In this document: positions 1 to 6,732 of the stretch, piece after piece
Position numbering within the stretch: position 1 is the first letter of the stretch
Layout: the number at the start of each line of letters is the position of its first letter
Source: an uncultured Eubacteriales bacterium
GTDB lineage: Bacteria > Bacillota > Clostridia > Oscillospirales > Oscillospiraceae
Length of the DNA stretch: 13,896 nucleotides
Direction: 5' to 3'
Assembly: GCA_958427375.1 (NCBI GenBank)
Contig: CAUABY010000030.1
Span: 1 to 13,896, forward strand
Notes under the pieces: model-generated
What the model was told of the DNA's origin: nothing
What the model saw: only the letters and a program-made list of their open reading frames with translations
Database searches by the model: none
Made by a program: the position numbers and the translations under genes

Positions 1-1434
1 CTTGTCGGCGAAAACGGCGCCGGAAAGACAACGCTGATGAACATACTTTACGGCATAAATGAGCCGACGGACGGCGAGGTGTACATACGCGGCAAGCGCA
101 TAGAGAGCTTTAGCCCCAAAAACGCCATCTCCATGGGCGTGGGCATGGTGCATCAGCATTTTATGCTCGTGCCGTCGTTCACCGTGGCGCAGAATATTGT
201 CCTCAGCCGTGAGCCGAAGAAGCTCGGCGTGCTTTTTGACAATAAGTCCGCTGAAAAACTCACCTCCGAGCTATCGGAAAACTATGGCCTTATCGTCGAC
301 CCATCCGCCACGGTCAGCGAGATAAGCGTGGGCTTGCAGCAGCGTGTTGAGATATTGAAAACGCTCTACCGCGGCGCGGACATACTCATTCTCGACGAGC
401 CGACGGCGGTTCTCACCCCGCAGGAGACGGACGAGCTGTTCACAGTCATCCGCAGAATAGTAAAAGAGCATGATATGACCGTCATCATTATCACGCACAA
501 GCTCTATGAGGTCATGGCAATCTCTGACCGCGTGGAGGTCATGCGCAAGGGTAAGCTCATCGGCGTTGAGAATACCCGCGATGTTAATGAGCGCATTTTG
601 GCGTCGATGATGGTGGGCCGCCCTGTGCTCTATGACCAGCTTGAAAAGAACGGTACACCCGGTGACGAGCTTATCCACGCGGAAAATCTCACTGTCTGCG
701 ATAACCGCGGCCTTGTCACGGTCAAGGGAATGTCGCTCTCCGTGAAGGCAGGGGAGATACTCGGCATTGCCGCTATTGAGGGCAACGGCCAGAGCGAGCT
801 TTTGGAGGCTGTCACGGGTATGCGCCGCGTTGAAAGCGGGCGGGTGCTTATCCGCGGGCAGGACGTGACAGGCAAAAGCCCCGGCGAAATCCGCGCCGTC
901 GGCCTTGCGCATATCCCGGAGGACAGGCTCACTACCGGCATCAGCCGTGACGCTTCGGTCACGGATAATCTCTTGATGGGCAAGCAGCGCGAAAAGCGTT
1001 TCGCTGGTCCGCTTTTGAAGCAGAATACCGGCAATATCCGTGCGTATTCCCAGCAGCTCTATGACAGCTTTGACATACGCGGCGCGGGAATTGATGTGAA
1101 TGTTGGCTCAATGTCCGGCGGCAATATGCAGAAGGTTGTTGTGGCGCGTGAGTTCTCGTTTGACGCGCCTGTGCTCGTTATCGCCCAGCCCACGCGCGGC
1201 GTGGACGTTGGCGCAATTGAGTTTATACACAGCAAGATTATCGAAAAGCGCAATGAGGGCTGTGCAATTCTGCTCTGCTCTGCCGACCTTGACGAGGTTT
1301 TTCGCCTGTCGGACAGAATCATTACAATTTACGAGGGCAAGATAACCGGCGAGTTTGCCGCCGGGGAAATCACAAAGGAAGAGATAGGCTATTACATGAC
1401 CGGAGACAGACAGGAGGCGGCGCAAAATGAATGA
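1..1434 (+). CDS. nupO: Nucleoside-type ABC transporter, duplicated ATP-binding subunit (5' partial)
   Basis: This is the energy-coupling ATPase of a BmpA/Nup-type uptake ABC transporter, acting on the cytoplasmic face of the membrane. The frame is open from base 1, so the start lies outside; about 30 N-terminal residues are missing compared with the ~510 aa of B. subtilis NupO. Counting from codon 1, domain 1 has Walker A GENGAGKTT (3-11), a Q-loop in VHQHFML (~51-57), a signature-like SVGLQQR (~109-115), Walker B ILILDEPTA (~128-136) and an ITHK H-loop. Domain 2 is degenerate at Walker A (AIEGNGQSEL, without GK[ST]) and has VIAQPTRGVDVG at Walker B, with Gln where the catalytic Glu sits, but keeps signature MSGGNMQK. 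One live and one dead ATP site is typical of this family. It overlaps the next permease by 8 bases. The substrate (nucleoside or a related compound) is inferred from the family only; the lipoprotein gene is not in the window. Confidence 0.92.
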   Translation, partial: LVGENGAGKTTLMNILYGINEPTDGEVYIRGKRIESFSPKNAISMGVGMVHQHFMLVPSFTVAQNIVLSREPKKLGVLFDNKSAEKLTSELSENYGLIVDPSATVSEISVGLQQRVEILKTLYRGADILILDEPTAVLTPQETDELFTVIRRIVKEHDMTVIIITHKLYEVMAISDRVEVMRKGKLIGVENTRDVNERILASMMVGRPVLYDQLEKNGTPGDELIHAENLTVCDNRGLVTVKGMSLSVKAGEILGIAAIEGNGQSELLEAVTGMRRVESGRVLIRGQDVTGKSPGEIRAVGLAHIPEDRLTTGISRDASVTDNLLMGKQREKRFAGPLLKQNTGNIRAYSQQLYDSFDIRGAGIDVNVGSMSGGNMQKVVVAREFSFDAPVLVIAQPTRGVDVGAIEFIHSKIIEKRNEGCAILLCSADLDEVFRLSDRIITIYEGKITGEFAAGEITKEEIGYYMTGDRQEAAQNE

Positions 1435-2548
1435 AAAATTGAGCTTTAAGGCGCGCCTTGGCCGTGTGGTCAATTACCGCTATCTCGTCTCGCTCGCCAT
1501 CAGTGTGGTGCTGGCCTTTGTCATCGGCGGCCTTATCCTCGCCGTGACAGGCTTCAACCCTATTAAGGCCTATGGCGCCATGCTCTCCGGCGCTTTTGAC
1601 AGCGCCCGCCACGTGGGTGACTTTCTGGAGTATGCCATGGTGCTGTGCGTGTGCGGCCTCGCCTGTGTGCTCGGCGCGCGCGTCGGCATCTTTAACGTCG
1701 GCGGTGAGGGACAGCTCCTGCTCGGCGCGATTTTCGCCTGTCAGGTCGGCGTGTGGATGGACGGCATGTCCCCATGGATTGTCATTCCCACAGCCGCGCT
1801 TGCCTCAATGCTCGTCGGCGGATTTTACGCCATGATACCGGGCGTGCTGAAGGTGAAAGTCAAGGTCAACGAGGTTATAACCACCATCATGCTCAATACT
1901 ATTGCGGCCTTTCTCTGCCAGTATCTGGCCAAGGGGCCGTGGAAGAACGCGAATAAAAACATGGTCGCGGCAACAGAGCAGCTCAATGCCGACTACTGGT
2001 TCGGCGGGGTTATCCCGCGCTCCAATCTGACCACGGCAATTTTTGCCGCGGCGATAATCGCTTTTATAGTCTGGTATGTCATGGAGAAAACCTCCACCGG
2101 CTATGAGATGAAGATAACCGGCCAGAACCCGCGCTTTGCGCGCTTTTCCGGGCTGAAAACCGATACAATAGTAATCGTCAGCATGATAATCTCCGGCGCA
2201 ATGTGCGGCCTTGTGGGCATGTTCCGCGTTTATGGCGTGGAGCACCTCTACCGCGACAGCGTGAGCCGTGACTACTATTTTGAGGCGATTATGGTGGCAA
2301 TGATTGCGCAGTATAAACCGGTGACGGTTATTTTCCTCTCGCTCTTCTTCGCCATCTTGAAAATCGGCGCGCAGGGTATGGAACTCATCGGAGTGCCCTC
2401 ACAGATTTACCTCATAATCCAGACCGTAATCATATTCTGCATGGCCGCTGAGAGCGGCGTTACCTCCTCCATGCAGCAGGCAAAACAGCGCCGCGAAGCT
2501 CGCCGCGCGGCGAAAGAGAGAGTGAAAGGAGCGCAGAACAATGGATGA
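1427..2548 (+). CDS. nupP: Nucleoside-type ABC transporter permease (NupP/YufP family)
   Basis: This 373-aa integral membrane permease is one half of the membrane channel of the Nup-type ABC transporter. About eight to ten hydrophobic segments are visible, beginning near residues 16-38, and the family-typical sequence GIFNVGGEGQLLLGA lies near residues 87-101. The C-terminal tail is strongly basic (KQRREARRAAKERVK) and presumably cytoplasmic. The ATG at 1427 follows AGGAGG (1412-1417) at 9 bases and overlaps the end of the ATPase gene, pointing to translational coupling. Family membership is clear. The transported compound is not visible from sequence: purine nucleosides are known for NupNOPQ, and the related spirochaete Rfu system carries riboflavin. 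Confidence 0.92.
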   Translation: MNEKLSFKARLGRVVNYRYLVSLAISVVLAFVIGGLILAVTGFNPIKAYGAMLSGAFDSARHVGDFLEYAMVLCVCGLACVLGARVGIFNVGGEGQLLLGAIFACQVGVWMDGMSPWIVIPTAALASMLVGGFYAMIPGVLKVKVKVNEVITTIMLNTIAAFLCQYLAKGPWKNANKNMVAATEQLNADYWFGGVIPRSNLTTAIFAAAIIAFIVWYVMEKTSTGYEMKITGQNPRFARFSGLKTDTIVIVSMIISGAMCGLVGMFRVYGVEHLYRDSVSRDYYFEAIMVAMIAQYKPVTVIFLSLFFAILKIGAQGMELIGVPSQIYLIIQTVIIFCMAAESGVTSSMQQAKQRREARRAAKERVKGAQNNG

Positions 2549-3497
2549 GCTTGGCCGCATACTCGGCAGTATCTTCTCCGTCGGTACATTTAATGAAATG
2601 CTCCGCCGGGCAACCCCTGTTGCCCTCGCCGCAATTGGCGGCTCACTCACCGAGCACGCCGGTATTATGAACATCGGCATGGACGGCATGATCCTTATGG
2701 GCGCGTTTTTTGGCGTGTTCGGCAGCTACCTCTTTGGCTCTGCCTGGGCGGGGCTTGGTTTGGCGATTTTGATGGGCGTGCTCGTCGGCCTCTTCTTTGC
2801 GCTTTTCGTCATCAAGTTTAAGTCGGATGAGTTTATAATAGGCTGTGCGCTCAACACCTTTGCGCTCGGCCTCACAACCTATCTCTCCCGCTCCATCTTC
2901 GGCGCGAGCGGCGCAAAGGGCTATCCATCGCTGCCGTCAATCAACATCCCGTTTCTTGAAAACATTCCGTTTTTGGGTCAGGCGCTCAATAACCATTCGC
3001 TCTTCGTGTATCTGACATGGCTGCTCGTTTTACTGCTGTGGGTGTTTATCTATAAAACACCCTACGGCTTCTGGCTTCGCGCCTCCGGTGAAAAGCCGGA
3101 CACGCTCAGTACCGCGGGTATTGAGCCGGACAAGATGAAGTGGCTTGCAAGCGTGCTGTGCGGCGTGCTGTGCGGCGTTGCGGGCGCGCATCTCTCGCTC
3201 GGCTATCTCAGCGGCACCTTTGCCGAGAATATGAGCAATTCCCGTGGCTATATCGCCTTTGCCTGCGTCATATTCGGCGCGGCCAACCCCGGCAAAGCCT
3301 ATATCGCGGCGCTCATGTTCGGCTTCTTTGACGCTATAGGCCTTCGCCTTCAGGATTACGTCAGCTCTGATTTGACCGGCATCATACCCTATGCCATCAC
3401 GGTTATAATGATGGTCTATGTCGTCGCCAACGGTCAGCGCAAAAGGAAAAACGCTCACCGTGAGCTTCGCGGACATACTGCCAGGGAGGGAAAATAA
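2541..3497 (+). CDS. nupQ: Nucleoside-type ABC transporter permease (NupQ/YufQ family)
   Basis: This 318-aa second permease of the same transporter would pair with the preceding permease to form the channel. It is hydrophobic throughout, with about eight to ten membrane segments, and carries the family-typical IMNIGMDGMILMGAFFG near residues 43-59. The C-terminal 20 residues are basic and polar. The ATG at 2541 overlaps the upstream stop by 8 bases and has AAAGGAG about 9 bases upstream. The order ATPase, permease, permease matches nupO-nupP-nupQ of B. subtilis. The stop is followed with no gap by the next start, so the transporter and the following iron-sulfur protein should be translated from one message. 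Confidence 0.92.
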   Translation: MDELGRILGSIFSVGTFNEMLRRATPVALAAIGGSLTEHAGIMNIGMDGMILMGAFFGVFGSYLFGSAWAGLGLAILMGVLVGLFFALFVIKFKSDEFIIGCALNTFALGLTTYLSRSIFGASGAKGYPSLPSINIPFLENIPFLGQALNNHSLFVYLTWLLVLLLWVFIYKTPYGFWLRASGEKPDTLSTAGIEPDKMKWLASVLCGVLCGVAGAHLSLGYLSGTFAENMSNSRGYIAFACVIFGAANPGKAYIAALMFGFFDAIGLRLQDYVSSDLTGIIPYAITVIMMVYVVANGQRKRKNAHRELRGHTAREGK

Positions 3498-4250
3498 ATG
3501 ATTTTGTGGTTCAGCGGCACGGGCAACAGCGAATATGTTGCCCGGCAGGCTGCAAAGCGGCTTGGTGATGAGCTCGTCTCGCTCAATATAAAAATCAAGT
3601 GCGGGAATACCGCCCTGCCGGGGGCGGACAGGCTCATTTTCTGTACGCCGACAAATGCTTGGCGCATCCCGCGCGCGGTTGAGGCGTGGATAGATGAAGT
3701 GGATTTTAAAGCCGGTACACCCACGTGGTTTTTGATGACCTGCGGCAGTGAGATTGGCGATGCGGACAAGTATCTGCGTGCCCTATGCGCGCGGAAAGGC
3801 CTTGAATACATGGGTGTTGCGCAGATAATCATGCCGGAAAACTACATCGCCATGTTTGACGCGCCGCCGGAGGACAAGGCGGTGAAGATAGTGCGCATCG
3901 CGCGCCGCACCATAAAAAACGCGCTTGACTGCATAGCGGAGGCAAAGTTTCTGCCCACGCCCAAAGCCTCCTTGGCCGATAAACTCAAAAGCGGCCCCAT
4001 AAATCCCATCTTCTATGCTATCTGTGTCAAGGACAAGGCTTTCACGGTCGACGATCGCTGCATCTCCTGCGGCAGTTGCGTGAAAAACTGCCCGGTCAAC
4101 AATATAAAGCTCGTCGGCGGCAAACCCGTGTGGCAGGGGAACTGTATTCACTGCATGGCCTGTATCTGCCGCTGCCCGGCGCAGGCCATAGAGTACGGTA
4201 AAAAGAGCCTTGGCCAGCCGCGCTATATCTGCCCGGTGATGGATGATTGA
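3498..4250 (+). CDS. EFR1-type flavodoxin/ferredoxin fusion protein
   Basis: This 250-aa cytoplasmic redox protein combines an N-terminal flavodoxin-like domain with a C-terminal bacterial ferredoxin. The phosphate-binding loop FSGTGNSEYVA is at residues 5-15, the position expected for FMN binding. The ferredoxin part has two complete CxxCxxCxxxC motifs, at Cys188/191/194/198 and Cys216/219/222/226, each followed by Pro, consistent with two [4Fe-4S] clusters. An additional Cys245 lies near the end. The ATG directly follows the permease stop and has GGGAGGG 7 bases upstream, so it is the last gene of the transporter operon. The architecture matches proteins annotated as EFR1 family ferrodoxin; their electron partner is not established, and I infer no specific reaction. 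Confidence 0.88.
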   Translation: MILWFSGTGNSEYVARQAAKRLGDELVSLNIKIKCGNTALPGADRLIFCTPTNAWRIPRAVEAWIDEVDFKAGTPTWFLMTCGSEIGDADKYLRALCARKGLEYMGVAQIIMPENYIAMFDAPPEDKAVKIVRIARRTIKNALDCIAEAKFLPTPKASLADKLKSGPINPIFYAICVKDKAFTVDDRCISCGSCVKNCPVNNIKLVGGKPVWQGNCIHCMACICRCPAQAIEYGKKSLGQPRYICPVMDD

Positions 4251-4277
4251 CAATAGAATAGTTTAGGATGAAACATA

Positions 4278-4313
4278 AAAACAGCGCCGCGGACAATTTC
4301 GCGGCGCTGTTTT
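4278..4313. terminator. Bidirectional intrinsic terminator between convergent units
   Basis: A perfect 14-base inverted repeat: AAAACAGCGCCGCG (4278-4291), loop GACAATTT, CGCGGCGCTGTTTT (4300-4313). The 10-bp GC-rich core is flanked by A and T runs, so a U tract follows the stem on either strand (4 on plus, 5 on minus). It sits 27 bases after the EFR1-type gene and 10 bases after the stop of the convergent MoaE-like gene, so it should end both transcripts. Confidence 0.9.
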
Positions 4314-4323
4314 CAAGCCAATT

Positions 4324-4737
4324 TCAGTATATTTCCGTCTCGCTGACGCAGTTGTTTTTCAGCTCGCCCACTAGCGCCTCAAGCGCGCTTATGACATGCG
4401 GGCGGATGTCGCCGCCGATGAGCACGAGCATGATATCATCACCGACTTTGAGTTGACCCTCGTTGAGCCATACCCGCACATAGTATATGCCGGGCATGTC
4501 ATTGGCAGCCTTGAGCGCTGCCTCGGCTTTGGCGGAGTCATAGGAAAAGAGCATACTTGTCACTGGCGCGGTGTCCGCCGCGCCTGAGCGAACCTTCGCC
4601 CTTGCGCTTTGCCGCACTATGCCGTTGTGGATTAAAAACATGCCGCAGTTGGCGGCCTCCGGCACGGCCTTGGCCTCTTTCAGCCAGTCATCGGGGGAGG
4701 GGACACGTGCTGTATCAGCAACCAAAGAATAACTCAT
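4324..4737 (-). CDS. MoaE-like protein (molybdopterin synthase large-subunit family), degenerate
   Basis: This 137-aa protein resembles MoaE, the catalytic subunit of molybdopterin synthase, which adds dithiolene sulfur to precursor Z with help of MoaD. By eye, GMFLIHNGIVR (32-42) matches the MoaE strand ending in GxVR, and LKVGDDIMLVLIGGDIRPH (96-114) matches the GDE-VxVxVxSAHR region, followed by the LK helix near 126-127. Of the residues known to matter in E. coli MoaE, Lys127 could match Lys119 and Arg112 the Arg of the HR pair. The His of that pair reads Ile, and the second lysine (E. coli Lys126) reads Thr or Glu. This suggests a family member with altered or lost synthase activity. The start has AAGGAGAA about 7 bases upstream. 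No moaD or other cofactor gene is visible. Confidence 0.7.
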   Translation of the reverse strand: MSYSLVADTARVPSPDDWLKEAKAVPEAANCGMFLIHNGIVRQSARAKVRSGAADTAPVTSMLFSYDSAKAEAALKAANDMPGIYYVRVWLNEGQLKVGDDIMLVLIGGDIRPHVISALEALVGELKNNCVSETEIY

Positions 4738-4831
4738 GGCAAATTCTCCTTACATCTCGTTTACCTTATTATACTCGCCATCCGCCCCTTGCACAAGTGC
4801 TTTTACAGCAGCGCCGCGCTGGGCGCCGACC

Positions 4832-5068
4832 TCAGCCGAGCCGCCGCAGTCTCGGCGTACTCCGCCCGGTGCGCATGGACAGCGGCGCGCGGGGCCTGGC
4901 GATAACCAGACTCTCACCGCAGAGAGTGAATTGCTCGGCCTCAATGTCCGGCCATGGCTCAAGCCCATATGAAATGAGGCAGTTTTCTATCAAATTTTTG
5001 AGCGGCGTATGCTCAGAGCCATCTAAAATTACTGCAACAGCGTCCTGCGTTACGGTGTATGTAATCAT
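4832..5068 (-). CDS. Small unknown protein upstream of the MoaE-like gene, possibly frameshifted
   Basis: I do not recognise this 78-aa product. The first ~58 residues look like a real protein: alternating beta-type sequence (ITYTVTQDAVAVILDG), a helix (LKNLIENCLISYG) and FTLCGESLVIARP. The last ~20 residues are Arg/Pro-rich and unlike the rest. After roughly base 4890 the other two minus-strand frames look at least as protein-like: one ends at 4803 after an Ala-rich stretch, the other ends at 4750, just upstream of the MoaE-like ribosome binding site. A frameshift (mutation or sequencing error) near 4870-4890 is therefore possible, and the true product may be about 85-105 aa. The ATG has GGAAAG about 8 bases upstream. 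It probably shares a transcript with the MoaE-like gene. Confidence 0.5.
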   Translation of the reverse strand: MITYTVTQDAVAVILDGSEHTPLKNLIENCLISYGLEPWPDIEAEQFTLCGESLVIARPRAPLSMRTGRSTPRLRRLG

Positions 5069-5106
5069 AATGTAATCTTTCCAATCAAACTATACAAGTT
5101 TTAGTC

Positions 5107-5118
5107 GCACTTTTGTGC
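5107..5118. repeat. Short inverted repeat upstream of the minus-strand unit
   Basis: GCAC, TTTT, GTGC: 4-bp arms around a 4-base spacer, 39 bases before the start of the small minus-strand gene. Its place in an AT-rich promoter region makes an operator possible, but it is short and I see no regulator gene beside it. Confidence 0.3.
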
Positions 5119-5166
5119 TTTATGTATAAGTCTAATAAAAAATTTTTTGAATTTCCATACAAAAAA

Positions 5167-5197
5167 TATGGTAAAGTGATTAAATCTATGGTATACT
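5167..5197 (+). promoter_or_regulatory. Extended -10 promoter with two TATGGTA repeats
   Basis: TG-G-TATACT at 5189-5197 is a full extended -10 element, giving a start near 5204. The -35 region (5169-5174, TGGTAA) is weak, as is common with an extended -10. The heptamer TATGGTA occurs at 5167-5173 and again at 5187-5193, exactly 20 bases apart (about two helical turns), the second copy overlapping the -10. A CCATA/TATGG inverted repeat (5155-5171) uses the first copy. A regulator or just AT-rich chance could explain the repeats. Confidence 0.5.
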
Positions 5198-5203
5198 GCA
5201 AAC

Positions 5204-5340
5204 GTTGTTATGTAAATCAAAGTCAGACTGCTTTCTGAGCAGTTAAGCGGATTTATGGGAATCTAAGCCCAAACAGCAAGGCCTATCCTTGTCGAACCAC
5301 AAAATATTGTTTCGGCAGAGCGCGAAAAAAGAGAAAATGG
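5204..5340 (+). other. Hairpin-rich leader or small RNA candidate upstream of murA
   Basis: The 359 bases between the small minus-strand gene and murA (5069-5427) contain no convincing gene. Downstream of the promoter near 5192 there are four successive hairpins: ACTGCT/AGCAGT (5227-5243), TGGG/CCCA (5256-5271), GCAAGG/CCTTGT with one G-U (5276-5292), and CGAA-CC-ACAA/TTGT-TTCG (5293-5314). No strong U-tract terminator follows, so the RNA may run into murA. I compared it by eye with 6S RNA, SRP RNA, tRNA and the common riboswitch cores and recognised none. Confidence 0.35.
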
Positions 5341-5369
5341 TTGCTATTTAGTATAGCGTGTGGTAAAAT
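5341..5369 (+). promoter_or_regulatory. Sigma-A-type promoter of murA
   Basis: TTGCTA (5341-5346), 17 bases, TAAAAT (5364-5369), with TGG before the -10 giving an extended -10 as well. The predicted start near 5376 leaves a leader of about 52 bases before the murA TTG start. It is the best vegetative promoter in the window. Confidence 0.65.
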
Positions 5370-5427
5370 CATGCTTGTGTTAGTCTGCTCCAAGGCGACA
5401 CTGAGCAATACTGGAAGGTGTACATTA

Positions 5428-6732
5428 TTGGATAAATATGTTATTAACGGCGGCTTGCCGCTGCATGGCGAGGTCGAAATCAGCGGTGCAAAGAACGCGG
5501 CAGTGGCAATTATCCCGGCGGCCTTAATGGTTGACGGTATCTGCCGCATAGAAAACCTCCCGCAGATAAGCGACACTGATATGCTGCTTACTATACTCTC
5601 CGAGCTTGGCGCGGGAGTGAAATATATCAATAGATCCACTGTTGAAATTGACTGCACTGATGTGCATTTGCAGGACGCGCCCTTTGACCTCATGCGCAAA
5701 ATAAGGGCCTCATACTATCTCATCGGCGCGATGCTCGGCCGCTTCGGCCGCGCAAAGACCACCATGCCCGGAGGCTGCAACTTCGGCGTGCGCCCGATAG
5801 ACCAGCACATCAAGGGTATGACTGCCCTCGGCGCTGAGGTTGAGGTGAAAAACGGCTTTGTGCTGGCTGAGGCAAACGGCGGCAGACTGCACGGGGCGCG
5901 CATATATCTTGATAAAGTCTCCGTCGGCGCGACGATGAACATTATCCTTGCCGCCGCGCTTGCGCAGGGGCGCACGATAATTGAAAATGCGGCGCGTGAG
6001 CCGCATATTGTTGACCTTGCAAACTTTCTCAACTCCATGGGTGCTGATGTCCGCGGCGCGGGCACCGACACTGTCAAGGTAAACGGCGTGGATAGGCTCC
6101 ACGGCGGAACCTATACCATTATTCCCGACCAGATTGAGGCGGGCACCTATATGGTCGCCGCCGCCGCAACGGGCGGGGAGGTGCTGGTTAAAAATGTTAT
6201 CCCCAAACACCTTGAGTGCATCAGCGCGAAGCTCCGCGAGACGGGAACCATAGTTCAGGAATATGAGGACTCCATCCTTGTCAAGAGCGCGAGCACGCTT
6301 CGCCGCGCTAATATAAAAACTTTGCCCTATCCCGGCTTCCCCACGGATATGCAGCCGCAGATGGGCGTACTGCTCTGCCTTGCGCAGGGTACCTCGGTGA
6401 TTACTGAGGGCATATATGATAACCGCTTTAAATACGTCAACGAACTGCGCAAAATGGGCGCGGAGATACAGGTTGATGGGCGCGTTGCCGTGATTGAGGG
6501 CAGCGCGAGCTTGACGGGAGCACCCGTTATGGCCTGTGATCTGCGCGCGGGCGCGGCCATGGTCATTGCCGGTATGTGTGCCTCCGGAGTGACCGAGGTG
6601 GAGGATATACACTACATTGAGCGCGGTTATGAGAATTTCGTCGGCAAGCTCCGTAAGCTCGGCGCGGATATTGAGATAGTCAGCTATCCCGACGAGCCGG
6701 AAGGAATTGAAAAGGTTATCTCTGTTTCCTGA
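5428..6732 (+). CDS. murA: UDP-N-acetylglucosamine 1-carboxyvinyltransferase
   Basis: MurA transfers enolpyruvate from PEP to UDP-GlcNAc in the cytoplasm, the first committed step of peptidoglycan synthesis. From a TTG start the product is 434 aa, close to the usual 415-435. ISGAKNAAVAIIPAAL (residues 18-33) carries the Lys-Asn pair of the family, and MPGGCNFGVRPID (113-125) carries the active-site Cys117, so it has the fosfomycin-reactive Cys, not Asp. TDMQPQ appears in the second half. I chose TTG 5428 because GGAAGG (5413-5418) lies 9 bases upstream and homology begins there (DKYVINGGLPLHGEVEISG). A longer frame back to 5341 would run through the promoter. Firmicutes often have two MurA copies; I cannot say which one this is. 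Its TGA overlaps the ATG of the next gene. Confidence 0.95.
   Translation: MDKYVINGGLPLHGEVEISGAKNAAVAIIPAALMVDGICRIENLPQISDTDMLLTILSELGAGVKYINRSTVEIDCTDVHLQDAPFDLMRKIRASYYLIGAMLGRFGRAKTTMPGGCNFGVRPIDQHIKGMTALGAEVEVKNGFVLAEANGGRLHGARIYLDKVSVGATMNIILAAALAQGRTIIENAAREPHIVDLANFLNSMGADVRGAGTDTVKVNGVDRLHGGTYTIIPDQIEAGTYMVAAAATGGEVLVKNVIPKHLECISAKLRETGTIVQEYEDSILVKSASTLRRANIKTLPYPGFPTDMQPQMGVLLCLAQGTSVITEGIYDNRFKYVNELRKMGAEIQVDGRVAVIEGSASLTGAPVMACDLRAGAAMVIAGMCASGVTEVEDIHYIERGYENFVGKLRKLGADIEIVSYPDEPEGIEKVISVS

Noticed and set aside
736..1230. Broken second ATP site of the transporter ATPase as a sign of gene decay
   Set aside because: The degenerate Walker A (GNGQSEL) and Gln at Walker B are normal for the second domain in this transporter family; the frame is intact.
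4557..5075. A 172-codon plus-strand open frame
   Set aside because: It is antisense to the MoaE-like gene and its upstream partner. Its composition (Arg, Ser, Pro, Cys) is typical of a shadow frame.
5204..5340. 6S RNA, SRP RNA, tRNA or a known riboswitch in the murA leader
   Set aside because: There is no long closing stem, no SRP tetraloop signature, no tRNA arms (the TCGAACC motif reads in no complete tRNA on either strand) and no riboswitch core that I recognise.
5341..5427. Extended N-terminus of murA from TTG 5341
   Set aside because: The extra 29 residues have no family counterpart, and the region contains a good promoter. TTG 5428 has a proper ribosome binding site.
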